NCBI GenBank assembly: GCA_033977485.1
Contig: CM066994.1
Span: 84,692,871 to 84,756,870 of the forward strand
From: Hydrangea macrophylla
Lineage: Eukaryota > Streptophyta > Magnoliopsida > Cornales > Hydrangeaceae
Length of the DNA stretch: 64,000 bases
Direction: 5' to 3'
Below the pieces are notes generated by a model, which was given only the letters and a program-made list of their open reading frames with translations, was not told the DNA's origin and made no database searches. Shown here one piece after another: positions 44,943-56,609 of the stretch; position 1 is the stretch's first letter, and every line of letters starts with the position of its first letter. Position numbers and translations under genes: made by a program.

Positions 44943-45598
44943 TCAAAAAAGAAATGACATGCGAATGAGAGGAATCATTTCTTGATTTGACCAATGACTA
45001 GGGGTCTCTCTCGTAACCAGATAGTTCACTATATCCGCATACCAAGGCAAACTGGAAATAGCCATTAATTGCTCATCTGGGAATTCATCCTTTATCGGTG
45101 TGGGTTCAGTGTTATCAACAAATGTTAACCGAGATAAATGGTCAGCGACCACATTCTCTACTCCTTTTTTGTCCTTGATTGTGATATCAAATTTTGGAGT
45201 AGGAGTATCCAATGGATAAGCCTTTGCTTCGCATCCTTCTTAGATAACAGGTACTTCAGGGCTGAGTGGTCTGTAAAACAGACAATTGGGGACCCTATTA
45301 GATATGACCTGAACTTATCTAGAGTGAAGACTATTGCCAGCAGTTCTTTTTTGGTAGTCGTATAATTCATTTGAGCTTCGTTAAGTGTTCGACTAGCATA
45401 GTAGATTACGTAAGGCTTATTATCCTTCCTCTGTCCTAGAACTGCGCCAATGGCATAGTCGCTAGCATCGCACATTAACTCAAAAGGCAAACTCCAGTCG
45501 GGTGCCTGTATTATCGGTGCGGAGGTAAGGTGTTCTTTTAGTGCATCAAAAGATGTTTGACAGTTTTCCGACCATTCGAATGGCATGTCTTTAACCAA
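44943..45598 (-). pseudogene. Athila-type RNase H region
   Basis: The frame 45598-45158 shows FELMCDASDYAIGAVLGQR (catalytic Asp), VIYYASRTLNEAQMNYTTTE-like KKELLAIVFTLDKF and FTDHSALKYLLSKK. A phase change near 45200 leads to the tether DITIKDKKGVENVVADHLSR (to 44943). This continues the RT domain. One small shift separates the two parts. Confidence 0.87.
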
Positions 45599-45655
45599 CA
45601 GTTGACATAGTGGTCAGGAGATCGCACTAAAATTTTTGATAAAGCGATGATAGAA

Positions 45656-46468
45656 TCACGCATGTCCCAAAAAAGATCGAATGTCTTTGACTGTACGAGG
45701 GACAGGTAGGTTTGAGATTATATCGATTTTTGCTTTATCGACTTGGATACCTTTATCAGAAATAATGTGACCGAGGAAAATTCCCTTGGTCACCATGAAG
45801 TGACACTTTTCCCAGTTTAATACTAGGTGTTTGTCCTTGCATCGTGCTAACACACGTCCCAGATTATCCAAGCAATTTTCAAAGCTATGGCCGAACACTG
45901 AAATGTCGTCCATAAAGACCTCAAGTATTTGTTTGACCATATCGCTAAAGATACTTAACATGCACCGCTGAAATGTAGCAGGTGCATTGCATAACCTGAA
46001 AGGCATAGGTCTGTAGGCGAAAGTATCAAACGGACACGTGAAAGTTGTTTTCTCCTGATCTTCAGGAGCAATTTCTATCTCGTTATAACCGCTGTATCCG
46101 TCCAAAAAGCAATAGTACTTATGACCTGCCACTCGTTCTAGCATTTGATCCATGAATGGTAATGGAAAGTGGTCCTTTTGGGTCACGGTATTCAGTTTTC
46201 GATAATCAATACACATTCGCCATCCGGTGGGGACGCGTGTTGGTACTAATCCGCCATCTTTATTAGGAATAACCGTTATGCCTGCCTTTTTGGGCACCAC
46301 TTGGTTCGGACTGACCCAGGGGCTGTTAGAGATATGATATATAATGCCAACATCGAGTAATTTTAATACTTCCTTTTTGACTACTTCTTGCATGTTGGGA
46401 TTCAGACGCCTTTGCATTTGTTGCGAAGGTTTAGCGTCTTCTTCCAAATATATTTTATGAGTACACAC
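45656..46468 (-). pseudogene. Athila-type reverse transcriptase
   Basis: A 270-residue frame: RRLNPNMQEVVKKEVLKLLD, SPWVSPNQVVPKK, WRMCIDYRKLNTVTQKDHFP, YCFLDGYSGYNEI (catalytic Asp) and the second motif FMDDISVFG. It ends in RSFLGHA with a stop where the family normally continues FYRRFI; the next ~55 bp read on in the same phase with a stop. All polymerase residues are present. Antisense frames here are shadows. Confidence 0.92.
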
Positions 46469-46506
46469 GGATGGACTTATGCCTTTGAGATCAGCAATGG
46501 TCCATC

Positions 46507-48369
46507 CTAAAGCATTTGGATTAATTTGCCCTCTTGTTCCAAACTGAGAGTGGATGAAATTATAACAAGATAAATTTTTTTGGTCCCCAGGAAAGCATAT
46601 TTAAGTTCTTCAGGAAGCTCCTTCAATTCCAGATCGGGAAACTGAAAATTGGAGGGCATAACCAATTTTGTTTTTGGAGGTAGGGGTTCATATGGTGTTA
46701 CCCACATGCATTCATCTTTATCCTCCTCTCGCGTATCCATCATGAGGCAAGTGTGATTTAAAGCAGAATCCAATGGAGTGGAATCTTTAGGTCGATAGAT
46801 AGTGTCGAATTGTGACACAACTATCTCTAAAGGATCTTTATAATCAACGAAATCTACCTCATCTTTGATGACCGTTTCAACATAGTTGACCTCCTCTTCG
46901 TCATCGTATTCTTCAGGTCGGGGATTTGAGAAGATTTTGACATTCAAAGTCATATTCCCGAATACGATGGTCATAATACCACTTATTATTTTTATTGTGG
47001 CATCTATAGTGTTGAGGAATGGACGTCCGAAAATCACTGGGATTTGTGAGCATGGATTGGACACAGGTTCGGTGTCCAAAATTATAAAATCAACCAGGAA
47101 GACAAAGGAGTCTATTTGCACTAGAACGTCCTCCAGTATTCCTCTAGGGTATTTGACGGACCTGTCTGCCAGTTGCAATGCAACTCGGGTAGGTTTGAGT
47201 TCACCCAACCCTAGTTGTTTATAAACTGAGTATGGCAGCAGGTTCACGCTTGCTCCGAGATCAAGGAGGGCGTTGTCTATTCTTTGATTTCCAATTCGGC
47301 ACGAGACAGTTGGGGTACCGGGGTCTTTGAGTTTTGGAGGCAATTCGTTTTGGATGATTGCGCTTGCTTGGCAAGCTACATAAGCGTGTTTCTTCACGCT
47401 TTGCCTCCTCTTGACCGTGCATAAGTCTTTAAGGTACTTAGCATAGGCCGGCACTTGTTTGATTGCATCAAGGAGTGGAAGATTGATTTTGACTTGTTTG
47501 AACAGTTCCAAGAACTCCTGATTCTTTGCCTCATTTTTGGGGTTCCTAAGCCTCTGAGGATAGGGCGCGGGAAAAGGGCATTTAGGGACTTCGTCGTCAA
47601 CGGGCTCCTTTCCGGTCTTTCTCTCAACTTCTTCTACTTGTTTAGGAGCTTCAGTGTTTATTTCTAATGGTTCATTATTAGTGGATGGCTCCTCTTCCTG
47701 AGTAGAAGGTATGTTTTTATTCACCACTTCGTCCTCCTCATACTTTTCTGGAGTAGAGAGAGGCATATTTAGCCCTATAATCTTGCCGCTTCTCAGAGTA
47801 GTCACGACTTTAGCCTGTTCATGGTTAGTGGGACCATTGTTGTATCCCCTAGGGTTTTGAAGTGGTTGGGCAGGAAATGTTCCACTCAATCCCTCTTGTC
47901 GTGCATCCATCCTATCTAACATCACAGACATTTTTCTCATCATTTGAATTAATTGTTGCGTTAGATTCACGTTAGAAAGAAGATCTTCCTCTTGTGCCTT
48001 TTTGTGTGGGGGAACGTACACGTTCGACTGTTGATTAGAGGGTTGAGCTTGGTTATAGTTATTAGGTCTGTTTTGATTGAATGGCTGGGGCTGCCTATTG
48101 TATTGCCCTTGATATTGGTTATTGTTGTTATAGGGCTGTTGTTGGTATTGATTTTGGGTCCCAGCATTATTTTTCCAATCAAACCCAGGGTGATTCCATC
48201 TATTGTTATTATTTTTTGAATTATAATTATTATAGGAATTCCCCGCCCCCCTATACCCTTGCATGGCATTTATTTCCATGGGGGGTTGTTCTTGAAAATA
48301 CGGCACATTAGGAAAGTATTGATTGGTATGACCCAACATATTGCATGTGCCGCATGGTTCTTCAGGCAA
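46507..48369 (-). pseudogene. Athila-type gag C-terminus and protease
   Basis: A 620-residue frame. It begins in a zinc knuckle, CGTCNMLGHTNQYFP, whose last Cys is changed. A long Asn/Gln-rich region follows (NNNNRWNHPGFDWKNNAG...). TTLRSGKIIGL and a Pro/Glu-rich linker come next. The aspartic protease has the active site LLDLGASVNLLP at ~370 with LADRSVKYPRGILEDVLVQI and VIFGRPFLNT, diagnostic of Athila-type proteases (DLGA in place of DTGA). It connects gag to pol. The frame is open, but it is separated from the gag N-terminus by a 23-bp duplication. Confidence 0.9.
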
Positions 48370-49208
48370 AACCTGCCTGGTTCTTCAGGCAAAACCTGCC
48401 TAGAACCTTCCCCTTTTATCCCTAATTCCTCTACTTTCTTAGCTAATTCCTCATATTTATTCATTAGGTGATCTTCACTTTTTAGTTGGTATAAACTTTT
48501 CTCCTCTACACAGGATATCTGTGAGCGTGGGATATCTTCAGAATTGGACCATTCATGGGCATATTCAGCTAGCCACTCAAAGTGAGCTTCAGTTTCTTCA
48601 GTATTTTTGCGAAGAAATGGTCCTGAACTCATGGTCTCGACCTATCACAGCCCGGTTTAACCCTTCGTAAAAGTAGCTTATGGTTCGCCATTTCTCATAC
48701 CCATGATGTGGGCATGATAGAAGCAAATCCTTGAAATGCTCCCAAGTTTGGGTGAAGGTTTCATTGCTCTTTTGTTTGTAAGAGTTAATTTGTCGTTTAA
48801 GCTCAGTGGTCATGCGAGGTGGAAAGAATTTCTTTAGAAATGCAGTGTTCATCGCATGCCAAGTGTAGATTGAATTCGGCTTCAACGTGAGTAGCCACGC
48901 TTTTGCTTTATCCTTCAAGGTGAAAGGAAATAGCATTAGGCATGTCACGTCTACAGGATAATTTTGTGAAAATGTTTTACAAACATCCTCGAAGTCCTTG
49001 ACGTGTAGATATGCCTTCTCGCTATCCATTCCATGGAAGGTAGGAAGGAGTTGAATCATTCCGTTGCGAAATTGAAATTCGCCAGCATAAGGTGGAATGA
49101 GAATGCAAGAAGGTGTTGGAGCATGTTCAGGTGTCATGAGATCGCACAAAGGACGAAGTGAATCGTCGATTAGGACAACCACATTATCACCATTTTCACT
49201 TTGATTAT
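48270..49208 (-). pseudogene. Athila-type gag N-terminal half
   Basis: The frame enters from the neighbouring LTR (its apparent start MHFSPR is LTR sequence) and becomes gag at NQSENGD. The gag core reads PPYAGEFQFRNGMIQLLPTF, HVKDFEDVCKTF, FPFTLKDKAKAWLLTLKP and FLKKFFPPRMTTELKRQI. A phase change near 48620 leads to a second frame (to 48270) with HFEWLAEYAHEWSNSED and a Lys/Glu coiled coil ending LPEEPGRF. Here a tandem duplication of 23 bp (about 48358-48403) throws the frame out before the zinc knuckle. The true gag start is missing. Confidence 0.87.
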
Positions 49209-50862
49209 TGATTCGTGGTGAAAAGTGCATATTTCTAGTGTATTACGTAGTATTTTATGCATATTTTATCCCCAAAGTCCCTACATTTAGGTTCATTCTA
49301 ATAACAATGTTCTTTTTATTGTGTTAATGCTAAACTATATGTTTTTGCATGGTTTTATAGGTATTAGGATGTAAATCAAAGAAGTGGAGCTAAAGAAAGT
49401 GATTCTGGTGGATAGAACAACAGAAGCAGCTGGGAAAATGCCAATTTTGACAATGATGACTTCAGATTTGGAAGATTTTCCCAGAGACAAGAAATGTAGA
49501 TCTTTGAGTTACGGTCGCGTGGCCGCAAACGGGAGGTCAATCCGAGGTCCGAGTAAAAAGTTATGGCCATTCTCCCATCGGTGTGCAGTGCTATCAAAAT
49601 CAGAAGAGTTCAAGCGATTGAAGAAGGGTTCAATCGATCGAACCTTCGATCGATCGAACTGAGCTCGATCGATCGAACCTTTTATTCACCCAAAAGTTGC
49701 GTAAACTCTGTGGGAACCCTATATATACGTCGTTTTGACGCCAGACGAAGGGAGGACGCTCCAGAACGCGAAAAACAGCAGTTTAGGGTAGTTTTAGGGT
49801 TAGATTAGGAGTAGTTTAGGTTAGATTCATGTTCTTTCTCCTTGTTTTCATTGATTTACTGAAGATTATTGAAGATTAAAGTTGCTTTCATGTTTATTAC
49901 AAGTTATTTTCAGATTATTTACAGGTTTTTCTTCTCCTTTCCCTCTATTTGATTGTTTATTAGTTTAGATGCTTTGATTACTTTAGTTTTCTTTTCCTGC
50001 ATTAGTTTTATTATGTTTTCGTAGTTTAGACGTTGGGAATATGTGATGAAACATTGAATCCCAGCCTCTGCCATGCAATCTTTAGAAACCTTGGGCTCGA
50101 TCGATCGAAGGAGAGTTCGATCGATCGAACCAGAGATAGTCAAGCGATCGAAGATAGTTCGATCGATTGAAGGATGATGCTGTCCGATCGATCGAGAGCG
50201 CTTCGATCGATCGAGAGCGCTTCGATCGATCGAACTTGCAGAATCTTGAGATGATTCTTTGAAGTATTCCATGACTTTCTGTTTTAGAAATCTGTCATCA
50301 AATTGTCCCAATAAGCTCAGTTTGTCACAACAGTTTTTAGAACTTAAAGCCTTAAGGCCTTTTCTTCAATGACTTGTGAAAACCACTTTGAATGCTAACA
50401 CCATTTAGAGTGCAAGTAATTACCATTGTTTTAAACCGTCTTTCATGTATTTTAACTCACTTGTGATGATATAGTCCCGGGCATGAAAGGGCTATTGATT
50501 CTATATCTTTAGAAAAATACGGAATACTGAAGAGGAATGAACTCCATAGAACGTTAATGAATTTGCATGGTAGATGGTTAGGATTAATGTGGATTCACGT
50601 GTTTCCAACACATTTAGTTTATTTATTTAATTAGCTATGTTTCTATATGTTTAGTTTATTATTTAGTTTAATTTAATTAATTAGGATTAGTTAGAACCTT
50701 CTCTTCTACATTCATCTTTTCTATTTCTTTAGGTTATAACTTAGTAGATATTCTTCCTATTCCTTCCCTGTGGGATCGACCTGGACTTCCAGTACTATAT
50801 TACTTGCACGATCACCTACACTTGGGTGTTGCACAAGAGCGCACAACTTTTTAGTCGTGTCA
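49209..50862 (+). repeat. Element F LTR 1
   Basis: 1,654 bp, TGATTCGTGGTGAAAAGTGC to AGTCGTGTCA. It holds ten TTCGATCGATCGAA-type words at 49631-49678 and 50096-50235, TATATATA at 49720-49727 and TTTAGGGTT-type telobox words at 49781-49802. Open frames here (for example 49919-50311 on minus, rich in SIDR) come from the word array. Confidence 0.93.
49720..49727 (+). promoter_or_regulatory. TATA box in element F LTR (second copy 55290-55297)
   Basis: TATATATA followed ~60 bp later by telobox-like TTTAGGGT motifs; a plausible core promoter. Confidence 0.5.
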
Positions 50863-50866
50863 AGTT

Positions 50867-50884
50867 TTTGGCGCCGTTGCCGGG
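50867..50884 (+). other. Element F primer-binding site (second copy 56437-56454)
   Basis: TTGGCGCCGTTGCCGGGG, four bases after the LTR. It is the primer site typical of Athila-type elements (complementary to tRNA-Asp in that group). Confidence 0.85.
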
Positions 50885-50935
50885 GAAGGCAACCAGGTTA
50901 GGATTTTACTAAGTTTTTCCATTTTTCTTCTTTTA

Positions 50936-50938
<3 letters not shown>

Positions 50939-50972
<34 letters not shown>
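50939..50972 (+). repeat. Poly(A) tract between primer site and ORF of element F
   Basis: About 34 A residues here and about 31 in the second copy (56509-56539). A second A-run of about 13 lies 40 bp further down. Confidence 0.9.
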
Positions 50973-50976
<4 letters not shown>

Positions 50977-51042
50977 CATTGGACTTTTTCTCTCACAAGA
51001 AAAAAAAAAAAAGTTTCTTTTGTTTAAATATTTTGGGTAAAC

Positions 51043-52749
51043 ATGTCTTATCCATATTACCCTCCATACAACACAAATACCACGAATGGGTACACATTAG
51101 GTAATGAGAACTATACCCCGAGTTGGCAAGCACCCACATATGATGCACATTATCAACCTGGGTGCTACCAATCACCACAATGGGAAAACCATAGTGTTAG
51201 TCCCCCATGTTATCAAACGTACCAAGAATCTCCACCTGGAGAGTTCTATCAATCGCAATGGGGATATAACCAAAATGATAGTGTAGGATATAGTAGTAGT
51301 TCCCACGATTACCAAATGCACCAAGACTTTCCTTCTGGGGAGTCTTGCACACAAACACAATGGGAAGGGGACTATTACCAACAACAATGGGGTGAAACTT
51401 CATATAGTCATAATGAGGAGAATAACCAAGTTGAGGATAATGGTATGTTAGAATTGCTGCTTAGTGAAATGAAAAGGCTAGAGAGTGCAATTGATAACTT
51501 AGAAGCTAGATATCAACAAGCATTTGATAGCCAACCTTTAGAAGACTATACCAGTCCTTCAATGCTACAACTTGAATTTCAAGACACTAACAATGGAATG
51601 GAATTAGAGGACAATGATGGGTTCATACCGAGTGAGGTTAACAACTCATTTAAGAAAGTGATAACCCAACAAGAACTCCAAAACCAAACCATTGAGCATG
51701 AAGTTGTGGAACCATCTTCTCCTCAACATACAACCCCAGACATTAACTCCTTCACTGCCTTGATAAAGTTGCACAATCTCTTTGTCCAGAGCACCTCAAT
51801 AGATGACATATATAGTGAGGAGAGTTACAAGGATGAGAATGAGGTTTTAAAAGATGACGAGAGTTTAGGTGATTGCACGCAATTAGGAAAGGAAGAGTCC
51901 CCTGTTGACTCTACCCCTACCTTTGATAGTGACCCTAGGGAGGACGTAATTGAAAAATCTAAATCCTGTTTAGATTCATGCGATATTCATGAACCCTCAC
52001 CTCTTTCGACCGAAGAGGTGGTGTCACCAAGTTGCCCATCACCTATCCTTGCTCTCAATCAAAGCTCTCGTCCTGAGCTTGAATGTTATGTGTACCCCAT
52101 TCGTGAACAAACAGAATGTGTTGTGGAAGAGGATGGTAAGGATACTAGCACATGTTCTTCACAAAATTTTAACTTTCAAAATTCTTTGAGAGAAGACTTG
52201 GAAAATATTGGGCCCACTTTAGATGATCTTAAAATTCAACAAGAAGCTAGCAATCTTCTAGACTGCTTGACCTTCTTGAGTGATTATGACATTGAGGCCC
52301 AAATAGATAGCTTTATCCAAGTCCAGTCCAAAACCATGTGCATAGAACAGAAATTTAATTCCTATGATTATATCTCCATAGATTCTGTTCTAGGACAAGC
52401 GGAGGGTGGTGAAGCTTCATTAGAACATCACTTCGACCCTGACCCTTTTATTGAACCATGGCCTCCCCCTGTTTTTAGTATTCAAATAGAGGCTGTTATA
52501 GGAAATACCAACACCAAAGATCGTTTCTTGCATATAATTCCTAAAAAGTGTGGTATTCCTTTTATAACTGTCCCAAAAAAATTTGGAAGCCATAGGTTTT
52601 GCATCATCTCCTCTGACCTTGAGCCTGACATTAGTTGGGGGGAGTTGCATTTTTATGAGGATCCCAACATTCTTCTCACTGTTAAATTATTTTATTGGGA
52701 AGATCCTCAAAAATTTCGGTTGTTACTTTATGATAAGTATCTTGATTAA
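51043..52749 (+). CDS. Element F protein of unknown function, copy 1 (568 residues)
   Basis: I do not recognise this protein. The ATG at 51043 is the first after the primer site and poly(A) tract, and the frame is fully open to TAA. Residues 1-125 are rich in Tyr, Gln, Ser, Pro and Asn with four Q-W motifs (SPQWEN, QSQWGY, TQTQWE, QQQWGE), a low-complexity, prion-like composition. Residues ~134-160 form a likely coiled coil (MLELLLSEMKRLESAIDNLE). Residues 165-430 are acidic and Ser-rich, probably disordered. The last ~110 residues look folded (WPPPVFSIQIEAVIG, FLHIIPKKCGIPFITVPKKF, LFYWEDPQKFRLLLYDKYLD). No protease, RT or CCHC motif is present. The N-terminal composition resembles the region after gag in Athila elements, so a gag-derived packaging protein is possible. 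Confidence 0.8.
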   Translation: MSYPYYPPYNTNTTNGYTLGNENYTPSWQAPTYDAHYQPGCYQSPQWENHSVSPPCYQTYQESPPGEFYQSQWGYNQNDSVGYSSSSHDYQMHQDFPSGESCTQTQWEGDYYQQQWGETSYSHNEENNQVEDNGMLELLLSEMKRLESAIDNLEARYQQAFDSQPLEDYTSPSMLQLEFQDTNNGMELEDNDGFIPSEVNNSFKKVITQQELQNQTIEHEVVEPSSPQHTTPDINSFTALIKLHNLFVQSTSIDDIYSEESYKDENEVLKDDESLGDCTQLGKEESPVDSTPTFDSDPREDVIEKSKSCLDSCDIHEPSPLSTEEVVSPSCPSPILALNQSSRPELECYVYPIREQTECVVEEDGKDTSTCSSQNFNFQNSLREDLENIGPTLDDLKIQQEASNLLDCLTFLSDYDIEAQIDSFIQVQSKTMCIEQKFNSYDYISIDSVLGQAEGGEASLEHHFDPDPFIEPWPPPVFSIQIEAVIGNTNTKDRFLHIIPKKCGIPFITVPKKFGSHRFCIISSDLEPDISWGELHFYEDPNILLTVKLFYWEDPQKFRLLLYDKYLD

Positions 52750-54778
52750 CCGAATTTATTAACTGAGTTGTTATATTATGTTCTCTATTTTTCCTTGTTG
52801 CTACTAATGATTTTGCAGGTAACTTGAAATTTTTTTTTTTTTGGATATTAATGCCTCGAGGTAACATCCTTCCTTCTCTCGCTTTACTTTACATGTCCAT
52901 GTGCTTAGTTTAGAACATTGGGGACAATGTTTAGTTTTAGTTGGGGGGAGTGAGTCATTGCATGCCTCGTTTCATTCTTTTTATGTTTTAATGTCAATAC
53001 ACCTGCTTAGCAACATGTAACTCAGTAAATTAAAAAATTGCAAAATTTTAAAATTTTTAAATATATCTATTTTTAAATATAATAAAATGGTTCTTGTATT
53101 TCTCTCATAATTAATGTAGTTAGTTATGATGCATTAGTGTTACTTTCTGTATGTTATTAGTATGTGAAATACTATGATAGTTTGTTTACTATCTTAGTTA
53201 TAGTATGTTCTATGCTTTTTAATCTTCAAACAACTTTGAGCACGTTGTGACAACCTTGTACATAGCTAAAATGGATTAGTAAGCATAGTTTAAGTGTCTT
53301 GAAAGACTGTAGTGGAGACTAATAACCCAAGTGAGCTTTTGTACCATTCTTTTGTTTTTGAGGGTTTTATAAAATTACTCTTACTTTTTGAAAAGCGTAT
53401 TCATTCGTTGAAAGTCTCAATTTTCTTCATTTTGACTGATCACTAGAAGAGAACGTTCAGGATTTACCAAATTTAGAGCTCTTGAATTTACTAAAATGAA
53501 TTATCCTATTAACTTAGAAGATGATTTAGGCCATCTTTTGACCATACATGGATAATACAGCCTTGGCCTACCTCTATGCTATTCCTTTACTTCACCTCTT
53601 GAGCTTATCATATTTTCCTTGTCCTCACAATCCTACAGTCTATACCTAACTCCAAATTAGGAGTTAAAGCCTCAGTTCTTTATTTAGGTGTGATTGGGAT
53701 GTGTTGCATTGACAAGAAGTTTGGTTGTGTGAATAATAGAAAGTTGGCAAAGAAAAAAATGATGAAAAAAAAATGAAAAAAAAAGAAAAGAAAAAGAAAA
53801 AGAAAATAAAAGAAAAAAAAAAGCATGAAAAGAAAAAAAAAATGCCAATGGTTGTGACAAAAGAAAAAAAGGAATGAAAAGAAGAGTGTGAAAAAAATAA
53901 ATAAAAGAAAAGAAGAAGAGAGAGATTGGAGATGTGGGAAGTTTGAAAAGTTATAGTAGACATTCCAATCACATCCTTTGACCCAATTGAATATCACGAG
54001 CCTTTTTCTTCTTAATCTAACACCTCTTTTTCAAAGTCCTGATGATTTTAAGTAAATTGGATTTGAAGTTAAGGTAATGAGAGAGTTATCCACGGTATCT
54101 CGCTCTTCTAGTGAAAGGTATCCTCTCATGAGACTTTATGCACTATAAAATTTCCGTTTTTCTATTTAGATATGAGAAGCATTAGATTCCATTTGCAATT
54201 ACTCTTTACAGCTTCCATATCATGAGTGATAATTATTACACCTAATTCGGAGTGATTTCATCTTGAGAGTGTAATCTCGGTGAGAGTTGAGTCAAAATGA
54301 ACGTCTTGATAGCATTTTAGGCTATGCAAGCTTTGAAATTAAAGTTTTGTATTTTGGTTGTCCATTCACACACACACTTGAAGATTAATAGGTATGGAAC
54401 ATTCTAATGACTTTGATAGTAGATTAACTGTAATATGTGTGTTGCATGGCTATGGCATATTAGAGAGTTTCATGAGATTGTTGAGCTTAACTATATTGTT
54501 AATGAGAGGAAAATTCCTTGAAAACATTTAAATGAGAACCATTGCCTTAAACATGAATTTTGTGGGTAGATTCACTGCAAACCCTCACGAGACAACACTC
54601 GTCCTCTAGGGGTAACCTAGAGGTTTAAAGGCTTGTTGCATACGCTAAATGCAATCGCGATTCCTGCGAAAGTGATTTAGGATTTTTACTTTATTTTGTT
54701 TTTAATTTTTAGAGTTAAATAAACACTGCTGTAGTTCGCTTCATTGCTAGGGACTAGCAACGAGCTAGTTGGGGGGTG
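52750..54778 (+). other. Element F 3' non-coding interior and polypurine tract
   Basis: About 2 kb without a credible gene. It includes GAACATTGGGGACAATGTTT and TTGGGGGGAGTG at 52913-52952 (a second polypurine-like tract), a (GAAAA)n-rich purine tract at 53752-53930, and the terminal purine tract AGTTGGGGGGTG at 54767-54778 directly before LTR 2. Phe-rich frames on the minus strand at 53664-53997 are translations of the purine tract. Confidence 0.75.
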
Positions 54779-56432
54779 TGATTCGTGGTGAAAAGTGCAT
54801 ATTTCTAGTGTATTACGTAGTATTTTATGCATATTTTATCCCCAAAGTCCCTACATTTAGGTTCATTCTAATAACAATGTTCTTTTTATTGTGTTAATGC
54901 TAAACTATATGTTTTTGCATGGTTTTATAGGTATTAGGATGTAAATCAAAGAAGTGGAGCTAAAGAAAGTGATTCTGGTGGATAGAACAACAGAAGCAGC
55001 TGGGAAAATGCCAATTTTGACAATGATGACTTCAGATTTGGAAGATTTTCCCAGAGACAAGAAATGTAGATCTTTGAGTTACGGTCGCGTGGCCGCAAAC
55101 GGGAGGTCAATCCGAGGTCCGAGTAAAAAGTTATGGCCATTCTCCCATCGGTGTGCAGTGCTGTCAAAATCAGAAGAGTTCAAGCGATTGAAGAAGGGTT
55201 CAATCGATCGAACCTTCGATCGATCGAACTGAGCTCGATCGATCGAACCTTTTATTCACCCAAAAGTTGCGTAAACTCTGTGGGAACCCTATATATACGT
55301 CGTTTTGACGCCAGACGAAGGGAGGACGCTCCAGAACGCGAAAAACAGCAGTTTAGGGTAGTTTTAGGGTTAGATTAGGAGTAGTTTAGGTTAGATTCAT
55401 GTTCTTTCTCCTTGTTTTCATTGATTTACTGAAGATTATTGAAGATTAAAGTTGCTTTCATGTTTATTACAAGTTATTTTCAGATTATTTACAGGTTTTT
55501 CTTCTCCTTTCCCTCTATTTGATTGTTTATTAGTTTAGATGCTTTGATTACTTTAGTTTTCTTTTCCTGCATTAGTTTTATTATGTTTTCGTAGTTTAGA
55601 CGTTGGGAATATGTGATGAAACATTGAATCCCAGCCTCTGCCATGCAATCTTTAGAAACCTTGGGCTCGATCGATCGAAGGAGAGTTCGATCGATCGAAC
55701 CAGAGATAGTCAAGCGATCGAAGATAGTTCGATCGATTGAAGGATGATGCTGTCCGATCGATCGAGAGCGCTTCGATCGATCGAGAGCGCTTCGATCGAT
55801 CGAACTTGCAGAATCTTGAGATGATTCTTTGAAGTATTCCATGACTTTCTGTTTTAGAAATCTGTCATCAAATTGTCCCAATAAGCTCAGTTTGTCACAA
55901 CAGTTTTTAGAACTTAAAGTCTTAAGGCCTTTTCTTCAATGACTTGTGAAAACCACTTTGAATGCTAACACCATTTAGAGTGCAAGTAATTACCATTGTT
56001 TTAAACCGTCTTTCATGTATTTTAACTCACTTGTGATGATATAGTCCCGGGCATGAAAGGGCTATTGATTCTATATCTTTAGAAAAATACGGAATACTGA
56101 AGAGGAATGAACTCCATAGAACGTTAATGAATTTGCATGGTAGATGGTTAGGATTAATGTGGATTCACGTGTTTCCAACACATTTAGTTTATTTATTTAA
56201 TTAGCTATGTTTCTATATGTTTAGTTTATTATTTAGTTTAATTTAATTAATTAGGATTAGTTAGAACCTTCTCTTCTACATTCATCTTTTCTATTTCTTT
56301 AGGTTATAACTTAGTAGATATTCTTCCTATTCCTTCCCTGTGGGATCGACCTGGACTTCCAGTACTATATTACTTGCACGATCACCTACACTTGGGTGTT
56401 GCACAAGAGCGCACAACTTTTTAGTCGTGTCA
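54779..56432 (+). repeat. Element F LTR 2
   Basis: 1,654 bp. By eye it differs from LTR 1 by A-to-G near 55163 and C-to-T near 55920 only. Confidence 0.93.
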
Positions 56433-56505
56433 AGTTTTTGGCGCCGTTGCCGGGGAAGGCAACCAGGTTAGGATTTTACTAAGTTTTTCCATTTTTCTTC
56501 TTTTA

Positions 56506-56543
<38 letters not shown>

Positions 56544-56609
56544 CATTGGACTTTTTCTCTCACAAGAAAAAAAAAAAAAGTTTCTTTTGTTTAAATATTT
56601 TGGGTAAAC

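Larger units (their letters stand above)
43613..49208 (-). mobile_element. Athila-type Ty3/gypsy gag-pol fragment, no LTRs
   Basis: On the minus strand the order gag, protease, RT, RNase H, integrase is complete, but neither end has an LTR. At 43612 it abuts the truncated LTR of element E, and at 49208 the gag start is replaced by the LTR of the array at 49209. The protease and gag motifs are of the Athila lineage. Several phase changes and stops are present throughout. Confidence 0.87.

Noticed and set aside
46886..48311. Plus-strand frames of 70-112 codons opposite Athila-type gag-protease
   Set aside because: Antisense shadows of a long, motif-bearing frame.
43613..49208. Athila envelope-like gene
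   Set aside because: Some Athila elements carry an extra ORF after pol, but the sequence ends about 150 bp after integrase and nothing resembling it is present.
49620..50240. CRISPR-like array of short repeats with spacers
   Set aside because: Repeats are 14-bp palindromes with irregular spacing in a plant LTR; no cas genes and clearly eukaryotic context.
49919..50311. 130-codon Ser/Ile/Asp/Arg-rich minus frame, also at 55489-55881
   Set aside because: It reads through the TCGATCGATCGAA array, which yields SIDR repeats in any frame; LTR duplication explains the second copy.
53664..53997. Two Phe-rich frames of about 100 codons on the minus strand
   Set aside because: They are the complement of an A/G-rich tract; likely non-coding.
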